Source: Lachnospiraceae bacterium UBA6452
GTDB taxonomy: Bacteria > Bacillota > Clostridia > Lachnospirales > Lachnospiraceae
Direction: 5' to 3'
Length of the DNA: 13,393 bases
NCBI GenBank assembly: GCA_002441865.1
Contig: DJNY01000122.1
Location: 3,220 to 16,612, forward strand
The notes beneath the pieces are model-generated. The model saw only the letters and a list, made by a program, of their open reading frames with translations. It was not told the DNA's origin and did not search any database. A program made the position numbers and the translations under genes. This document shows positions 1 through 6,570 of the stretch, in pieces (the first letter of the stretch is position 1; each line of letters starts with the position of its first letter).

Positions 1-10
1 TTGTATAAAT

Positions 11-36
11 TGAGGATAGCATCTCTGCTATCCTCA
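11..36 (-). terminator. Perfect 11-bp hairpin, candidate end of the operon transcript
   Basis: TGAGGATAGCA (11-21) and TGCTATCCTCA (26-36) are perfect reverse complements around a 4-base loop. Read on the minus strand the loop is GAGA, a GNRA-type tetraloop, which favours function in the minus-strand RNA. Flanking AAAT and ATTT could extend the stem past a bulge. The downstream run (AATTTATACAA) is only moderately T-rich, so termination efficiency is uncertain. The hairpin itself is certain; its role as terminator is an inference from its position 118 bases after the last clear stop codon. Confidence 0.6.
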
Positions 37-41
37 GTCAA
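13..41 (-). promoter_or_regulatory. Candidate sigma-A promoter overlapping the hairpin
   Basis: On the minus strand TTGACT (41-36) is followed by exactly 17 bases and then TATCCT (18-13), with TG one base before the -10 (TGCTATCCT), an extended -10. This would start transcription around base 6, towards a gene outside the window. Two of six -10 bases differ from consensus and the sequence is also explained by the hairpin, so this is tentative. Confidence 0.3.
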
Positions 42-154
42 TTTAATATCATATGTTTCTTTATTTTCTACACACTTTGCTGCAGTAAAGTGCTTTGCTT
101 TCCTGTCGACACTTTGGTAATGCACTTTTAATGCAATCAGAAATTTCTCCCATT
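37..154. other. AT-rich operon tail with repeated CACTTT/AAAGTG motifs
   Basis: No recognised gene lies here. CACTTT occurs on the plus strand at 73-78, 110-115 and 123-128, and its reverse complement AAAGTG at 87-92. The minus-strand RNA could pair the single CACTTT with an upstream AAAGTG (7 bp with 122-128) or with the downstream one (6 bp, loop of 8). Bases 73-92 form an imperfect 20-base palindrome centred on CTGCAG. A 30-codon minus-strand frame (61-153) begins one base after the preceding stop but has no Shine-Dalgarno. Confidence 0.5.
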
Positions 155-904
155 CTACCGCGTTGTCAGAATCTTTGCGATCTCTGCATCGCTGGCACCT
201 GCAGGAATCACCTTGACACCTGTGCAGATCTTCTTATCATAACCATTCTGACAGAGATATTTGTCATAGGCGGCTGCATCACTGACCAGTCCCGCTTCAT
301 ACAGCTTTCCGGCTACGGTATCGGAACCGTCACCACTGCTGACCGTGATCTCTTTTGTACTGCCGGCCATAGCCTGTGCATCTGCCGCATCGCTGTTTCC
401 CGCTGCATCAGTCTGTTCTGTATCATCTGCAGTGCTTTCGTCCTGCGCATCCGCTGCATTTTCAGCCTTAGCATCTTCCTCTGAACTGCTATCTGTCTGT
501 GCATCTTTCGCTTCTGTACGCTCTGCCGCATCCGGATCTTCGTGATAAATATCCTGCTGCAGACTGTCTGTTTTTTCGTCATCCTCAGAAGCCGGCTTAT
601 TTTCCGTGTCCATATTCAGCAGCGGATTTTCTGTTTTCTCTTCTGCTGCCAGCTGATTTGCCAGAGATGTTTCCTCTTTCACCTGATCAGACAGCCCTGT
701 TTCTGTACTGCCTGCCGCATTCTCCGACACAGTATCCGCCAGCACGTCACTGCTGTATTTCATTTCCATACCGAGTGCCTCGGCGCGTTCTATGATCTGT
801 TCATCTGTCAGACGCTCTGTTTTGCCATGTATTGTGACAGCCATGAGTATCGCTGTCACAAGTATGCCAATACCGAGCCCCCGCATATAATATCGTAACT
901 TCAT
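155..904 (-). CDS. Membrane protein with YceG/MltG LysM-like domain, no catalytic domain
   Basis: The 249 residues have one N-terminal membrane helix (about 8-25) after a basic start, a short helix (RLTDEQIIERAEALGM, 31-46), a long acidic Asp/Glu/Ala/Ser-rich linker (about 55-182), and a C-terminal domain (about 185-249). In that domain GKLYEAGLVSDAAAYDKYL followed by VIPAGASDAEIAKIL resembles the LysM-like N-terminal subdomain of the lytic transglycosylase MltG (YceG). MltG is about 350 residues with its catalytic glutamate in the part after this subdomain; that part is absent, so this is not an active transglycosylase. The topology suggests a cell-wall-facing domain at the end of a flexible tether (inference). 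The start follows AAGGAGA by about 7 bases, 2 bases after the previous stop. It is the last clear gene of the operon. Confidence 0.85.
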   Translation of the reverse strand: MKLRYYMRGLGIGILVTAILMAVTIHGKTERLTDEQIIERAEALGMEMKYSSDVLADTVSENAAGSTETGLSDQVKEETSLANQLAAEEKTENPLLNMDTENKPASEDDEKTDSLQQDIYHEDPDAAERTEAKDAQTDSSSEEDAKAENAADAQDESTADDTEQTDAAGNSDAADAQAMAGSTKEITVSSGDGSDTVAGKLYEAGLVSDAAAYDKYLCQNGYDKKICTGVKVIPAGASDAEIAKILTTR

Positions 905-906
905 CC

Positions 907-1890
907 TTACATCTCCTTAAACAAGTCAATGATCAGCTTTACTTCACCGACACCGAGTCCAAGCTCTTTGGCGATCGCCACATTACTTTTTCCCTGTTTA
1001 TGAAGCGCAAGTACACGCTCATTCTTACTGCTGTTATCCGTGATCGGCTGCAGGGAAAGTGCGAGATCTCCGCTTTCCTGTTTCTGTGGCTGTGTATCTG
1101 CTTCTGTTTTTGCTTTTCCCGTCGTTTTTTTCGGTTTGCTGTTCGCCTGTTTTGCAGTTTTTGCTTTTTCTGCCGGCTTTGCTGCGGCTTTTTTCTCCGT
1201 CTCTGCCGGTTTTGCCGCTTTCTCAGCTGCCGGAGCAGCCTTTTTCTCCTTTGGTATCACAGGACTCTGTGCGATTGCTTTCTTGACAACAGACTCTGCG
1301 GCCTTATCCATCTCATGCAGACTGTCTTCCCTGCGTTTCAGCTTTTCGATCCCGGAAAGACTGATCGGCTCAAAATTCTCCTCCACGATCGGTTCTCCTG
1401 TTCTGGCATCTTCCATCAACGGTTCAACCGGAACATCCGGATCGATTTCAGGCTCTGCAGTACGCGTTGCATCCAGCTCACTGACCCTGGCATTTGCTTC
1501 CTTCACCGCCATAGATACTTCCGTTGCCGTTTCTTTCAGATTTTCATGCTTGTTGTTCAGCATATCATATAAAAACATGACTTCTTCATGATTTTTATGA
1601 ATATCATCCAGAACCGTCTGTGCATATTCTGAAACCGCCGTCATCTTCTCATTTGTCAGGCGTTCCAGTCCCCGCTCTGTTTTTTCCATGGAATAATGAA
1701 CGGTTTCATCCACAACATCTGCCACCTGTGAACGCACATTTTTCATTTCATCCTGCAGAAGTTCCTCCAGTTTTTCCTGTGTCAGCTGTCTGTCTGCTGC
1801 ATCTAATTCACTTTTACTTTCCGGTACGATAAAGCTTGCAATAAAAATAACCGCACCTAATATCAGAAGCAAAATTTCCAATGTTGTCAT
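907..1890 (-). CDS. SwrB-like membrane protein (DUF6115 type)
   Basis: The 327 residues have one N-terminal membrane helix (4-23), a long coiled-coil region (about 35-140), an acidic and Pro-containing section (about 141-180), a Lys/Ala/Pro low-complexity linker (about 213-262) and a C-terminal helix-turn-helix-like segment (about 289-325, NERVLALHKQGKSNVAIAKE then LGLGVGEVKLIIDLF). A short membrane anchor with this C-terminal segment is the layout of SwrB of Bacillus subtilis, which activates the flagellar export apparatus and is also encoded shortly after sigD. This copy is about twice the length of SwrB (roughly 170 residues); the extra length is coiled coil and linker. The start at 1890 is set by AAAGAGG 8 bases upstream; an in-frame TTG 8 codons earlier lies before that site. 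I am confident in the architecture and moderately so in the SwrB relation. Confidence 0.88.
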   Translation of the reverse strand: MTTLEILLLILGAVIFIASFIVPESKSELDAADRQLTQEKLEELLQDEMKNVRSQVADVVDETVHYSMEKTERGLERLTNEKMTAVSEYAQTVLDDIHKNHEEVMFLYDMLNNKHENLKETATEVSMAVKEANARVSELDATRTAEPEIDPDVPVEPLMEDARTGEPIVEENFEPISLSGIEKLKRREDSLHEMDKAAESVVKKAIAQSPVIPKEKKAAPAAEKAAKPAETEKKAAAKPAEKAKTAKQANSKPKKTTGKAKTEADTQPQKQESGDLALSLQPITDNSSKNERVLALHKQGKSNVAIAKELGLGVGEVKLIIDLFKEM

Positions 1891-1898
1891 ACTGTTTT

Positions 1899-1905
1899 CC
1901 TCTTT
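1899..1905 (-). promoter_or_regulatory. Ribosome binding site deciding the start of the SwrB-like gene
   Basis: The minus strand reads AAAGAGG, then AAAACAGT, then ATG at 1890. The 8-base spacing favours this ATG over the in-frame TTG at 1914, which would place the Shine-Dalgarno inside the coding region. The preceding gene's start has nearly the same context (AAAGGAGGAAACAGTATG). Confidence 0.75.
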
Positions 1906-1917
1906 CCTGTGCAAGTA

Positions 1918-2241
1918 TCAAACGGAGCAGTCAAAATGGGAAATCTGATCTTTTCCCTTAATGACCCTTCCTTCCGGCGGGATCTCGTTTTTCTTTCTTC
2001 TGCGTCCGCCGTCTCCGAAATATTCATTCTTCCCTTTTTCGCTCGCATCCTGACGTCTCTGCCTTGTATCTGTTTCTTCCGAACGTCTGACCTGACCTGC
2101 CTGCTCTTTTTCCGCTTTTTCCATCTGATTCTGAAAAGCTGCCTGCTCGGTCATTGGTCTGATATCTTCATTCTGTTTGATCGCGGAAACATCCTGTGCA
2201 CGTCCCACTATCATATTCAGCTCAATCGGTCCAAGTGCCAT
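1918..2241 (-). CDS. Small charged flagellar-operon protein of unknown function
   Basis: The 107-residue product is very hydrophilic, with no membrane segment or signal peptide. The N-terminal third (ALGPIELNMIVGRAQDVSAI, residues 2-21, then KQNEDIRPMTEQ) looks like the folded or conserved part; I recall similar N-termini in small proteins of other clostridial flagellar operons, but cannot verify this here. The rest (about 40-95) is rich in Glu, Gln, Lys and Arg, is probably disordered or a single helix, and ends with a basic patch (RRRKK, 80-84). The sole cysteine is third from the end. The start is secure: AAAGGAGG lies about 7 bases before ATG and overlaps the fapA stop, a gap of 13 bases. 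No function can be assigned. Confidence 0.85.
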   Translation of the reverse strand: MALGPIELNMIVGRAQDVSAIKQNEDIRPMTEQAAFQNQMEKAEKEQAGQVRRSEETDTRQRRQDASEKGKNEYFGDGGRRRKKNEIPPEGRVIKGKDQISHFDCSV

Positions 2242-2254
2242 ACTGTTTCCTCCT

Positions 2255-3847
2255 TTACAAAGCGGTATACTTCACTTCTCCGCCAACCAGGGCAAAACGG
2301 CAGAACTGTACTTTGCTCTTCAGTGTCATGGAATCATCCCCGATCACAACCTTTGTTCCGGGATATGCGGTATCCCGCACACAGACACAGGCCTCTGTCT
2401 TCTGTCCCAGCAAAGCTTCCAGTTCATTAAATTCTGCATTGTCCTCTGCCAGCTGTTTTTCCATCTGCTGACTGGCGGTAAGCAATGTCTGTACATATTT
2501 CATCTGCTCCGGCGAAAGCTTAACGCCGCTTTTGATCTTTGCCGCAGCCCCTGTCAGGGTTGTCTTTACTGTCGTATATTTTTTCTGCAGTTCTACGAGT
2601 TCTTTCTGCAGCACCACATATCTTGCCTTCTGCTCCGGATTGACACCAACCTCTACCACAGTATCCGCCCCAAGCTCTGATCCGAGTGTTTTACAGGATA
2701 CCTTGACGGTTGCCCGCACTATACCACCTGCAATAAACCCCTTTCTGCCATCTACATTTACTTCTGTTTTGGCGCTTACCTTGCTGTGCATCAGAGAATC
2801 CGCCTCTACATAAGTACCTGCTTCGATCACTGCATTTTCCACAAATTTGGCAACTACTCTGCCGCCTGCCAGAAGTTTGCCTCGTCCCATCCCGTTCATG
2901 CCCCGTTCGATGATGATATCACCGCCCGCCTGGATGATGGCACCTTCCACCACGCCTTTGACCTGCACATTTTCCGCCGCTGTTACAGAAAATCCTGCCT
3001 GTACATTGCCATTTACGATCACACTGCCCTCGGAAGTAATATTTCCCGTAGCAGTTCCTACATTCTCTACTTCATAGATATTGGAAACAAACACCTGATC
3101 CCCTGACAGAACCACATGTCCGTTGATATCGGAATATATTTCCAGTCTGTCTTCCGATATGGTTATATTCCTGCCAAAGCGGAGCGCCAGATGTTTGACA
3201 TCCCGCGGTCTGATCCGCTCTCCCAGTACGTTACAGCCTTCTTCCCCCTTATCCTCCGGATGAAGTCTTGCAAGAAGATCTCCTTTCCTGCAATGGTTCA
3301 TTGTATTCAAATTAAAAAAGTCAACCGAGCCGTCTTCCCGTCTCGTCGGCTTTGCCTGCAGATCTGTTTCAAAGAAATATTCGATCCATGCATTTTCACC
3401 ATGTCTTGGTTCTTTTCCCCTCGCGACCACGATATCCGTGCAGTATGTTCTGTTCTTCAAAAATGCGTCGATCGCCGCCTCATCGATCCCGAACCGGACC
3501 TGCCTTGCCAAAAGATCCTTTAAGATCTCATCCTTTGTCATCAGGTTTCCTGCGCTGCTCGGTGCGATAAAACGTGCTGTCACGGTCATCTTATCCTCTG
3601 ACATACGGAAAAAGCACATCTCATTTTCCTGATAAGCGCGTATGCCACAGAGCGGGATCTGTACAGGCTTATCTTTCAGCCTTCCGATTGTCTGATAGAT
3701 CAGTTTGATATCATAATCCGAAATCCCCTTAAGCTGCAGATACGCTGCAATCTCATCGATACTGAGCGGACTGCCGCCGTTTGTCTGTGGGATCAGTTCA
3801 ATCGCTGTTCCCATCTGTGATATGATCAATCGAAAATATGCGTTCAT
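2255..3847 (-). CDS. FapA family protein (DUF342, flagellar assembly protein A)
   Basis: This is a 530-residue cytoplasmic protein of the FapA/DUF342 family. An N-terminal region (about 1-220) is followed by a Gly- and Val-rich repetitive stretch (about 225-400, e.g. GNITSEGSVIVNGNVQAGF, then AIIQAGGDIIIERGM) that reads as a right-handed beta-helix resembling bactofilin/MinC-C folds. A coiled coil (about 403-482) and a short C-terminal beta region complete it. Vibrio FapA is needed for flagellar assembly; a scaffold or positioning role here is inference from that and from the operon. The ATG has an AAAGGGGG Shine-Dalgarno, 21 bases after the sigma factor stop. The gene is intact and of typical length. 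It is not found at this spot in Bacillus subtilis. Confidence 0.9.
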   Translation of the reverse strand: MNAYFRLIISQMGTAIELIPQTNGGSPLSIDEIAAYLQLKGISDYDIKLIYQTIGRLKDKPVQIPLCGIRAYQENEMCFFRMSEDKMTVTARFIAPSSAGNLMTKDEILKDLLARQVRFGIDEAAIDAFLKNRTYCTDIVVARGKEPRHGENAWIEYFFETDLQAKPTRREDGSVDFFNLNTMNHCRKGDLLARLHPEDKGEEGCNVLGERIRPRDVKHLALRFGRNITISEDRLEIYSDINGHVVLSGDQVFVSNIYEVENVGTATGNITSEGSVIVNGNVQAGFSVTAAENVQVKGVVEGAIIQAGGDIIIERGMNGMGRGKLLAGGRVVAKFVENAVIEAGTYVEADSLMHSKVSAKTEVNVDGRKGFIAGGIVRATVKVSCKTLGSELGADTVVEVGVNPEQKARYVVLQKELVELQKKYTTVKTTLTGAAAKIKSGVKLSPEQMKYVQTLLTASQQMEKQLAEDNAEFNELEALLGQKTEACVCVRDTAYPGTKVVIGDDSMTLKSKVQFCRFALVGGEVKYTAL

Positions 3848-3868
3848 ATAAGCCCCCTTTCTCCCGGA

Positions 3869-4642
3869 CTACACGGTATCATGCAGGATTCCCATATAAT
3901 TTCCAAGCTTTTTCTTCATCTTGGAAAGCCCCTTTGTATGTAACTGGGAGACGCGGGATTCCGATACTTCCAATATATTGCTGATTTCTTTCAGCGTCAG
4001 ATCCTCATAATAATAAAGAACGATCACTTTCTTTTCTTTCTCTGTCAGAAGCTCCAGCGCATCTGCCAGCTTTGCCTTCAGCTCCTGCTGTTCTACCACG
4101 GATTCCGGCTGTGCAAAATGTCTGGAAACCTGATGCCCGTCTCCTGAAATATCACTTCCCTGCTCCAGATATTCATTCAGGGAAACAATACCCGTGATCT
4201 TCATACTGGATTGCCAGTCCGTATATTCTTCCTGCGTTATGCCCAGTCCCTGTGCGATCTCTTCATCTGTTGCTTCTCTGCCTTTTTCCAGTTCAACCTG
4301 GCGCATCACACTTTCGATCTGTTTTTGTTTTTTTCTTATTGTACGGGGAATCCAGTCCATTTTCCGGATCTGATCCAGAATTGCTCCCCTGATACGAAGA
4401 CTGGCATAAGTTTCAAATTTCACATCTTTTAAAGAATCGAATTTATCTATTGCATCGATCAGTCCAAAAATCCCATAGCTTACCAGTTCTTCATATTCCA
4501 CATTGCTGCCAAGATACATATGAAGCCTGCCAGCCACCACCTTTACAAGCGGTGCGTATTCCAGGATGATCTTCTCCCGGATGCCCGGATCCTTTGTTCT
4601 CGCATAATCCACCCAGAGACGCTTTCTTGCCGCTTCCTCCAT
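3869..4642 (-). CDS. fliA: Flagellar RNA polymerase sigma factor (FliA/SigD/WhiG family)
   Basis: This is a sigma-28 family factor that directs RNA polymerase to late flagellar genes (flagellin, motor, receptors). The 257 residues include region 2 (about 24-100, with GLIDAIDKFD at 60-69 and FETYASLRIRGAILDQIRKM at 76-95), region 3 (about 105-165) and region 4 with its helix-turn-helix (about 198-247, LTLKEISNILEVSESRVSQL). The WIPR motif after region 2 (97-100) is characteristic of this family. Length matches SigD of Bacillus. The start has a strong AAGGAGGG about 7 bases before ATG. The Bacillus equivalent, sigD, sits at the same operon position after cheD. No anti-sigma factor FlgM gene is visible here. 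The Bacillus name would be sigD. Confidence 0.96.
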   Translation of the reverse strand: MEEAARKRLWVDYARTKDPGIREKIILEYAPLVKVVAGRLHMYLGSNVEYEELVSYGIFGLIDAIDKFDSLKDVKFETYASLRIRGAILDQIRKMDWIPRTIRKKQKQIESVMRQVELEKGREATDEEIAQGLGITQEEYTDWQSSMKITGIVSLNEYLEQGSDISGDGHQVSRHFAQPESVVEQQELKAKLADALELLTEKEKKVIVLYYYEDLTLKEISNILEVSESRVSQLHTKGLSKMKKKLGNYMGILHDTV

Positions 4643-4658
4643 AGATTACCCTCCTTGG

Positions 4659-4946
4659 CTACTGTTTTTCGATCACAGCGCCATCCTCACTTTGCTGTTT
4701 TTCTTTCTGCTGCTCTGTCTCCTGTGCAGCTGCATCTTCCTGCTGCTGTGCTTCTTTCTTTTCCTGCTGCATACCGAACTTATCAAACATCAGCCTGATC
4801 ACACAGCCCAGCACATAAAAAACCGCAAATACAAGAAGAAGCACCCAGGACATCGTATACAGATCATAATGCATCCGAAACATGACTATGCCTGCCACCA
4901 GTCCTGCTGTCAGCATAACAAGCGCCGGTATATTTCTGGTATTCAT
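4659..4946 (-). CDS. Small two-helix membrane protein between cheD and the sigma factor gene
   Basis: I do not recognise a characterised family. The 95 residues comprise two hydrophobic helices (about 6-23 and 31-53) joined by a short loop, then a hydrophilic tail (about 58-95) dominated by Gln, Glu and Lys, likely cytoplasmic and disordered. There is no cleavable signal peptide and no catalytic motif. The ATG overlaps the cheD stop by 4 bases (ATGA), and a Shine-Dalgarno-like AAAGGAAA lies about 11 bases upstream inside cheD. The sigma factor gene follows after 16 bases. The tight coupling and the operon position suggest a flagellar or chemotaxis accessory membrane protein, but that is inference. 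The reading frame is convincing because it fills the gap exactly and encodes clear membrane helices. Confidence 0.87.
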   Translation of the reverse strand: MNTRNIPALVMLTAGLVAGIVMFRMHYDLYTMSWVLLLVFAVFYVLGCVIRLMFDKFGMQQEKKEAQQQEDAAAQETEQQKEKQQSEDGAVIEKQ

Positions 4947-5428
4947 ATTGTATACGTTTCCTTTCCAACTGCCTTGATCTGAAATTCACCCGTTCCCGGA
5001 TAAAAAATAACGGTTCTACCGAAGTTTTTTCCTGTATCTTCCGCCAGGATCGGTATGTTCAGCTGTTTCAGCTTTGCCTTTGTCGCCTCTACATTTCTTT
5101 CACCCACGCGTACCATACTGGATTTGTTCTGGAATGCAAACATCTGTGCCCCGCCGGCGATCTTTGCGACCAGCCGCGATCTGCTGCCGCCTGCTGCCAC
5201 GATCCGCCTGACCAGTTCTTCAATTCCGGTATCAGCAAATTTCGGAATATTGGAATTGTCTTTGATCTGCGTACTGTCAGGCAGCATGATATGGGCAAGC
5301 CCTCCTATACCCGTCACCGGATCCCGCAGTGCGATTCCCACACAGGATCCGAGTCCAAGTGTTGTAATGCCGTCCGGACTGATACAGACATTCAGATCTG
5401 CCATTCCCACTTTTATTATCTCACTCAT
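4943..5428 (-). CDS. cheD: Chemoreceptor glutamine deamidase CheD
   Basis: CheD deamidates specific glutamines on chemoreceptors and binds CheC, coupling receptor modification to CheY-P level. The 161 residues contain the catalytic set T23, C29 (LGSCVG) and H46 (LAHIMLP), with the same spacing as T21, C27 and H44 of the Thermotoga enzyme. GGAQMF (92-97), GERN (109-112) and GKNFGRT (133-139) are further family motifs. Length is normal. The start ATG has a weak Shine-Dalgarno (CAGGG), and an out-of-frame ATG with an immediate stop (ATGGAATGA) precedes it, so expression may depend on readthrough from cheC. The stop overlaps the next gene's start as ATGA. Confidence 0.97.
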   Translation of the reverse strand: MSEIIKVGMADLNVCISPDGITTLGLGSCVGIALRDPVTGIGGLAHIMLPDSTQIKDNSNIPKFADTGIEELVRRIVAAGGSRSRLVAKIAGGAQMFAFQNKSSMVRVGERNVEATKAKLKQLNIPILAEDTGKNFGRTVIFYPGTGEFQIKAVGKETYTI

Positions 5429-5452
5429 TCCATTACCCTGTTACACTTTCTA

Positions 5453-6070
5453 CTAATTGCATCCCAAGGATGCCATGATCTTATCATAGGATTCCAGATC
5501 AGGCACGAGAATGAAAAAGCCGTCCAGCGTTTTATCATCCGTAAACTGTGTCTGGATCAACAGGATCCTGTCACCCAGCGCACCAAATTCTATCGCCGGA
5601 ACACTCAGGATCGCTCCCGCCATATCAATGCTCAGATCGGGAACCGATGGAATTATCTTCATATTAGTCAGCATGGATAAGGAATTCAGATAAGCACCCG
5701 TAATAATATTACCGATCTCTTTCAATGCGGAAAGTTCCATTTCAGAAAACTCGCCGCTTGACGGTCCGGATACGCCCATCAGCTTATTCACAAGATCATG
5801 GGCTGCATCTTCTTTCAGAAGGAACATGATACTTCCGGTAATATCACCTTCTACCAGCAGATAAACACCTGCCATGATCTGTTCCTCACCGCCCATAACC
5901 GCACCAACCTCCTGAAACTCCAGAAGTTTGACCTGCGGAACCTTCATATCCACCTTGCAGCCAAGCATCTGTGCCAGTGCAGTCGTCGCATTGCCGGCAC
6001 CGATATTGCCCAGTTCTTTTAGAATGTCAAAATATTGCTGGGATACATGATTTAAATCAAATTTACTCAT
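5453..6070 (-). CDS. cheC: CheY-phosphate phosphatase CheC
   Basis: CheC dephosphorylates CheY-P and forms a complex with CheD, giving the Bacillus-type adaptation loop. The 205 residues hold two copies of the phosphatase signature D/S-x3-E-x2-N-x22-P at exact spacing: D15, E19, N22, P45 in the first half and S114, E118, N121, P144 in the second. Both active sites therefore look intact, as expected for class I CheC and unlike the one-site CheX or the FliM-fused FliY. The start has a strong Shine-Dalgarno (AAAAGGGGGG) about 5 bases before ATG. The gene lies between cheW and its partner cheD, 24 bases from the latter. Its target CheY is not encoded in this window. Confidence 0.97.
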   Translation of the reverse strand: MSKFDLNHVSQQYFDILKELGNIGAGNATTALAQMLGCKVDMKVPQVKLLEFQEVGAVMGGEEQIMAGVYLLVEGDITGSIMFLLKEDAAHDLVNKLMGVSGPSSGEFSEMELSALKEIGNIITGAYLNSLSMLTNMKIIPSVPDLSIDMAGAILSVPAIEFGALGDRILLIQTQFTDDKTLDGFFILVPDLESYDKIMASLGCN

Positions 6071-6100
6071 ATATACCCCCCTTTTCTAAATGTAATGCAT

Positions 6101-6559
6101 CTATTGTCCGTCTTTATCTGTAAATGTAGCATTGACATCCAGCAGGGAGATCAGTCTGTCTCTGTCCTTACCGACTCCGTTGATAAAGTTTGCCTTTGTA
6201 TCCTTGGAATCATAGGCAACCTTTTCAATCTGGGAATGCTCCAGTGTTACCACTTCTTCTACCGCATCCACCAGAACACCGATACTGTCTCCGCTTTCCA
6301 GCTTGATGATGATGATACGTGTTGCTTTTGTGATCTCATCATCGGCAAGTCCCATCTTCAGCCGCAGACTGATGACCGGAATGATCTCACCACGCAGGTT
6401 GATCACACCCTTTATGTAGCTCTGCACCTTTGGCACACGTGTAATACGCTGCATCCGGACAATATTATCCACATATTTGATATCGATACCAAACTGCTCA
6501 TCTCCATAACGGACTACGATGAACTGTGTTGTCATATACTGCTCTTTTAATTCGTCCAT
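6101..6559 (-). CDS. cheW: Chemotaxis coupling protein CheW
   Basis: CheW is the cytoplasmic adaptor linking chemoreceptors to CheA. The 152-residue protein is a single CheW (SH3-like double barrel) domain of usual length, with the hallmark GVINLRGEIIPVISL (51-65) and a second-half signature around VLVDAVEEVVTL (95-106). No receiver domain is fused, so it is CheW and not CheV. The ATG at 6559 has a very strong Shine-Dalgarno (AAGGAGGGG, directly after the cheA stop) at about 6 bases. A later in-frame Met (residue 9) would be too far from it. The gap after cheA is 11 bases; the gap to cheC is 30 bases, the largest in the operon. Confidence 0.97.
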   Translation of the reverse strand: MDELKEQYMTTQFIVVRYGDEQFGIDIKYVDNIVRMQRITRVPKVQSYIKGVINLRGEIIPVISLRLKMGLADDEITKATRIIIIKLESGDSIGVLVDAVEEVVTLEHSQIEKVAYDSKDTKANFINGVGKDRDRLISLLDVNATFTDKDGQ

Positions 6560-6570
6560 ACTGCCCCTCC

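Noticed and set aside
155..904. Reading the last gene as a truncated pseudogene of mltG
   Set aside because: It has its own strong ribosome binding site, an intact frame, a membrane helix and a long custom linker, and no remnant of the catalytic domain follows.
1000..1591. Plus-strand Phe/Cys-rich open frames of 183-190 codons
   Set aside because: They are antisense to the Lys/Ala/Glu-rich linker of the SwrB-like gene, which produces Phe/Cys/Ser/Leu-rich frames on the other strand; there is no Shine-Dalgarno.
1891..1914. TTG start for the SwrB-like gene at 1914
   Set aside because: The good Shine-Dalgarno (AAAGAGG) lies downstream of this TTG and 8 bases before the ATG at 1890.
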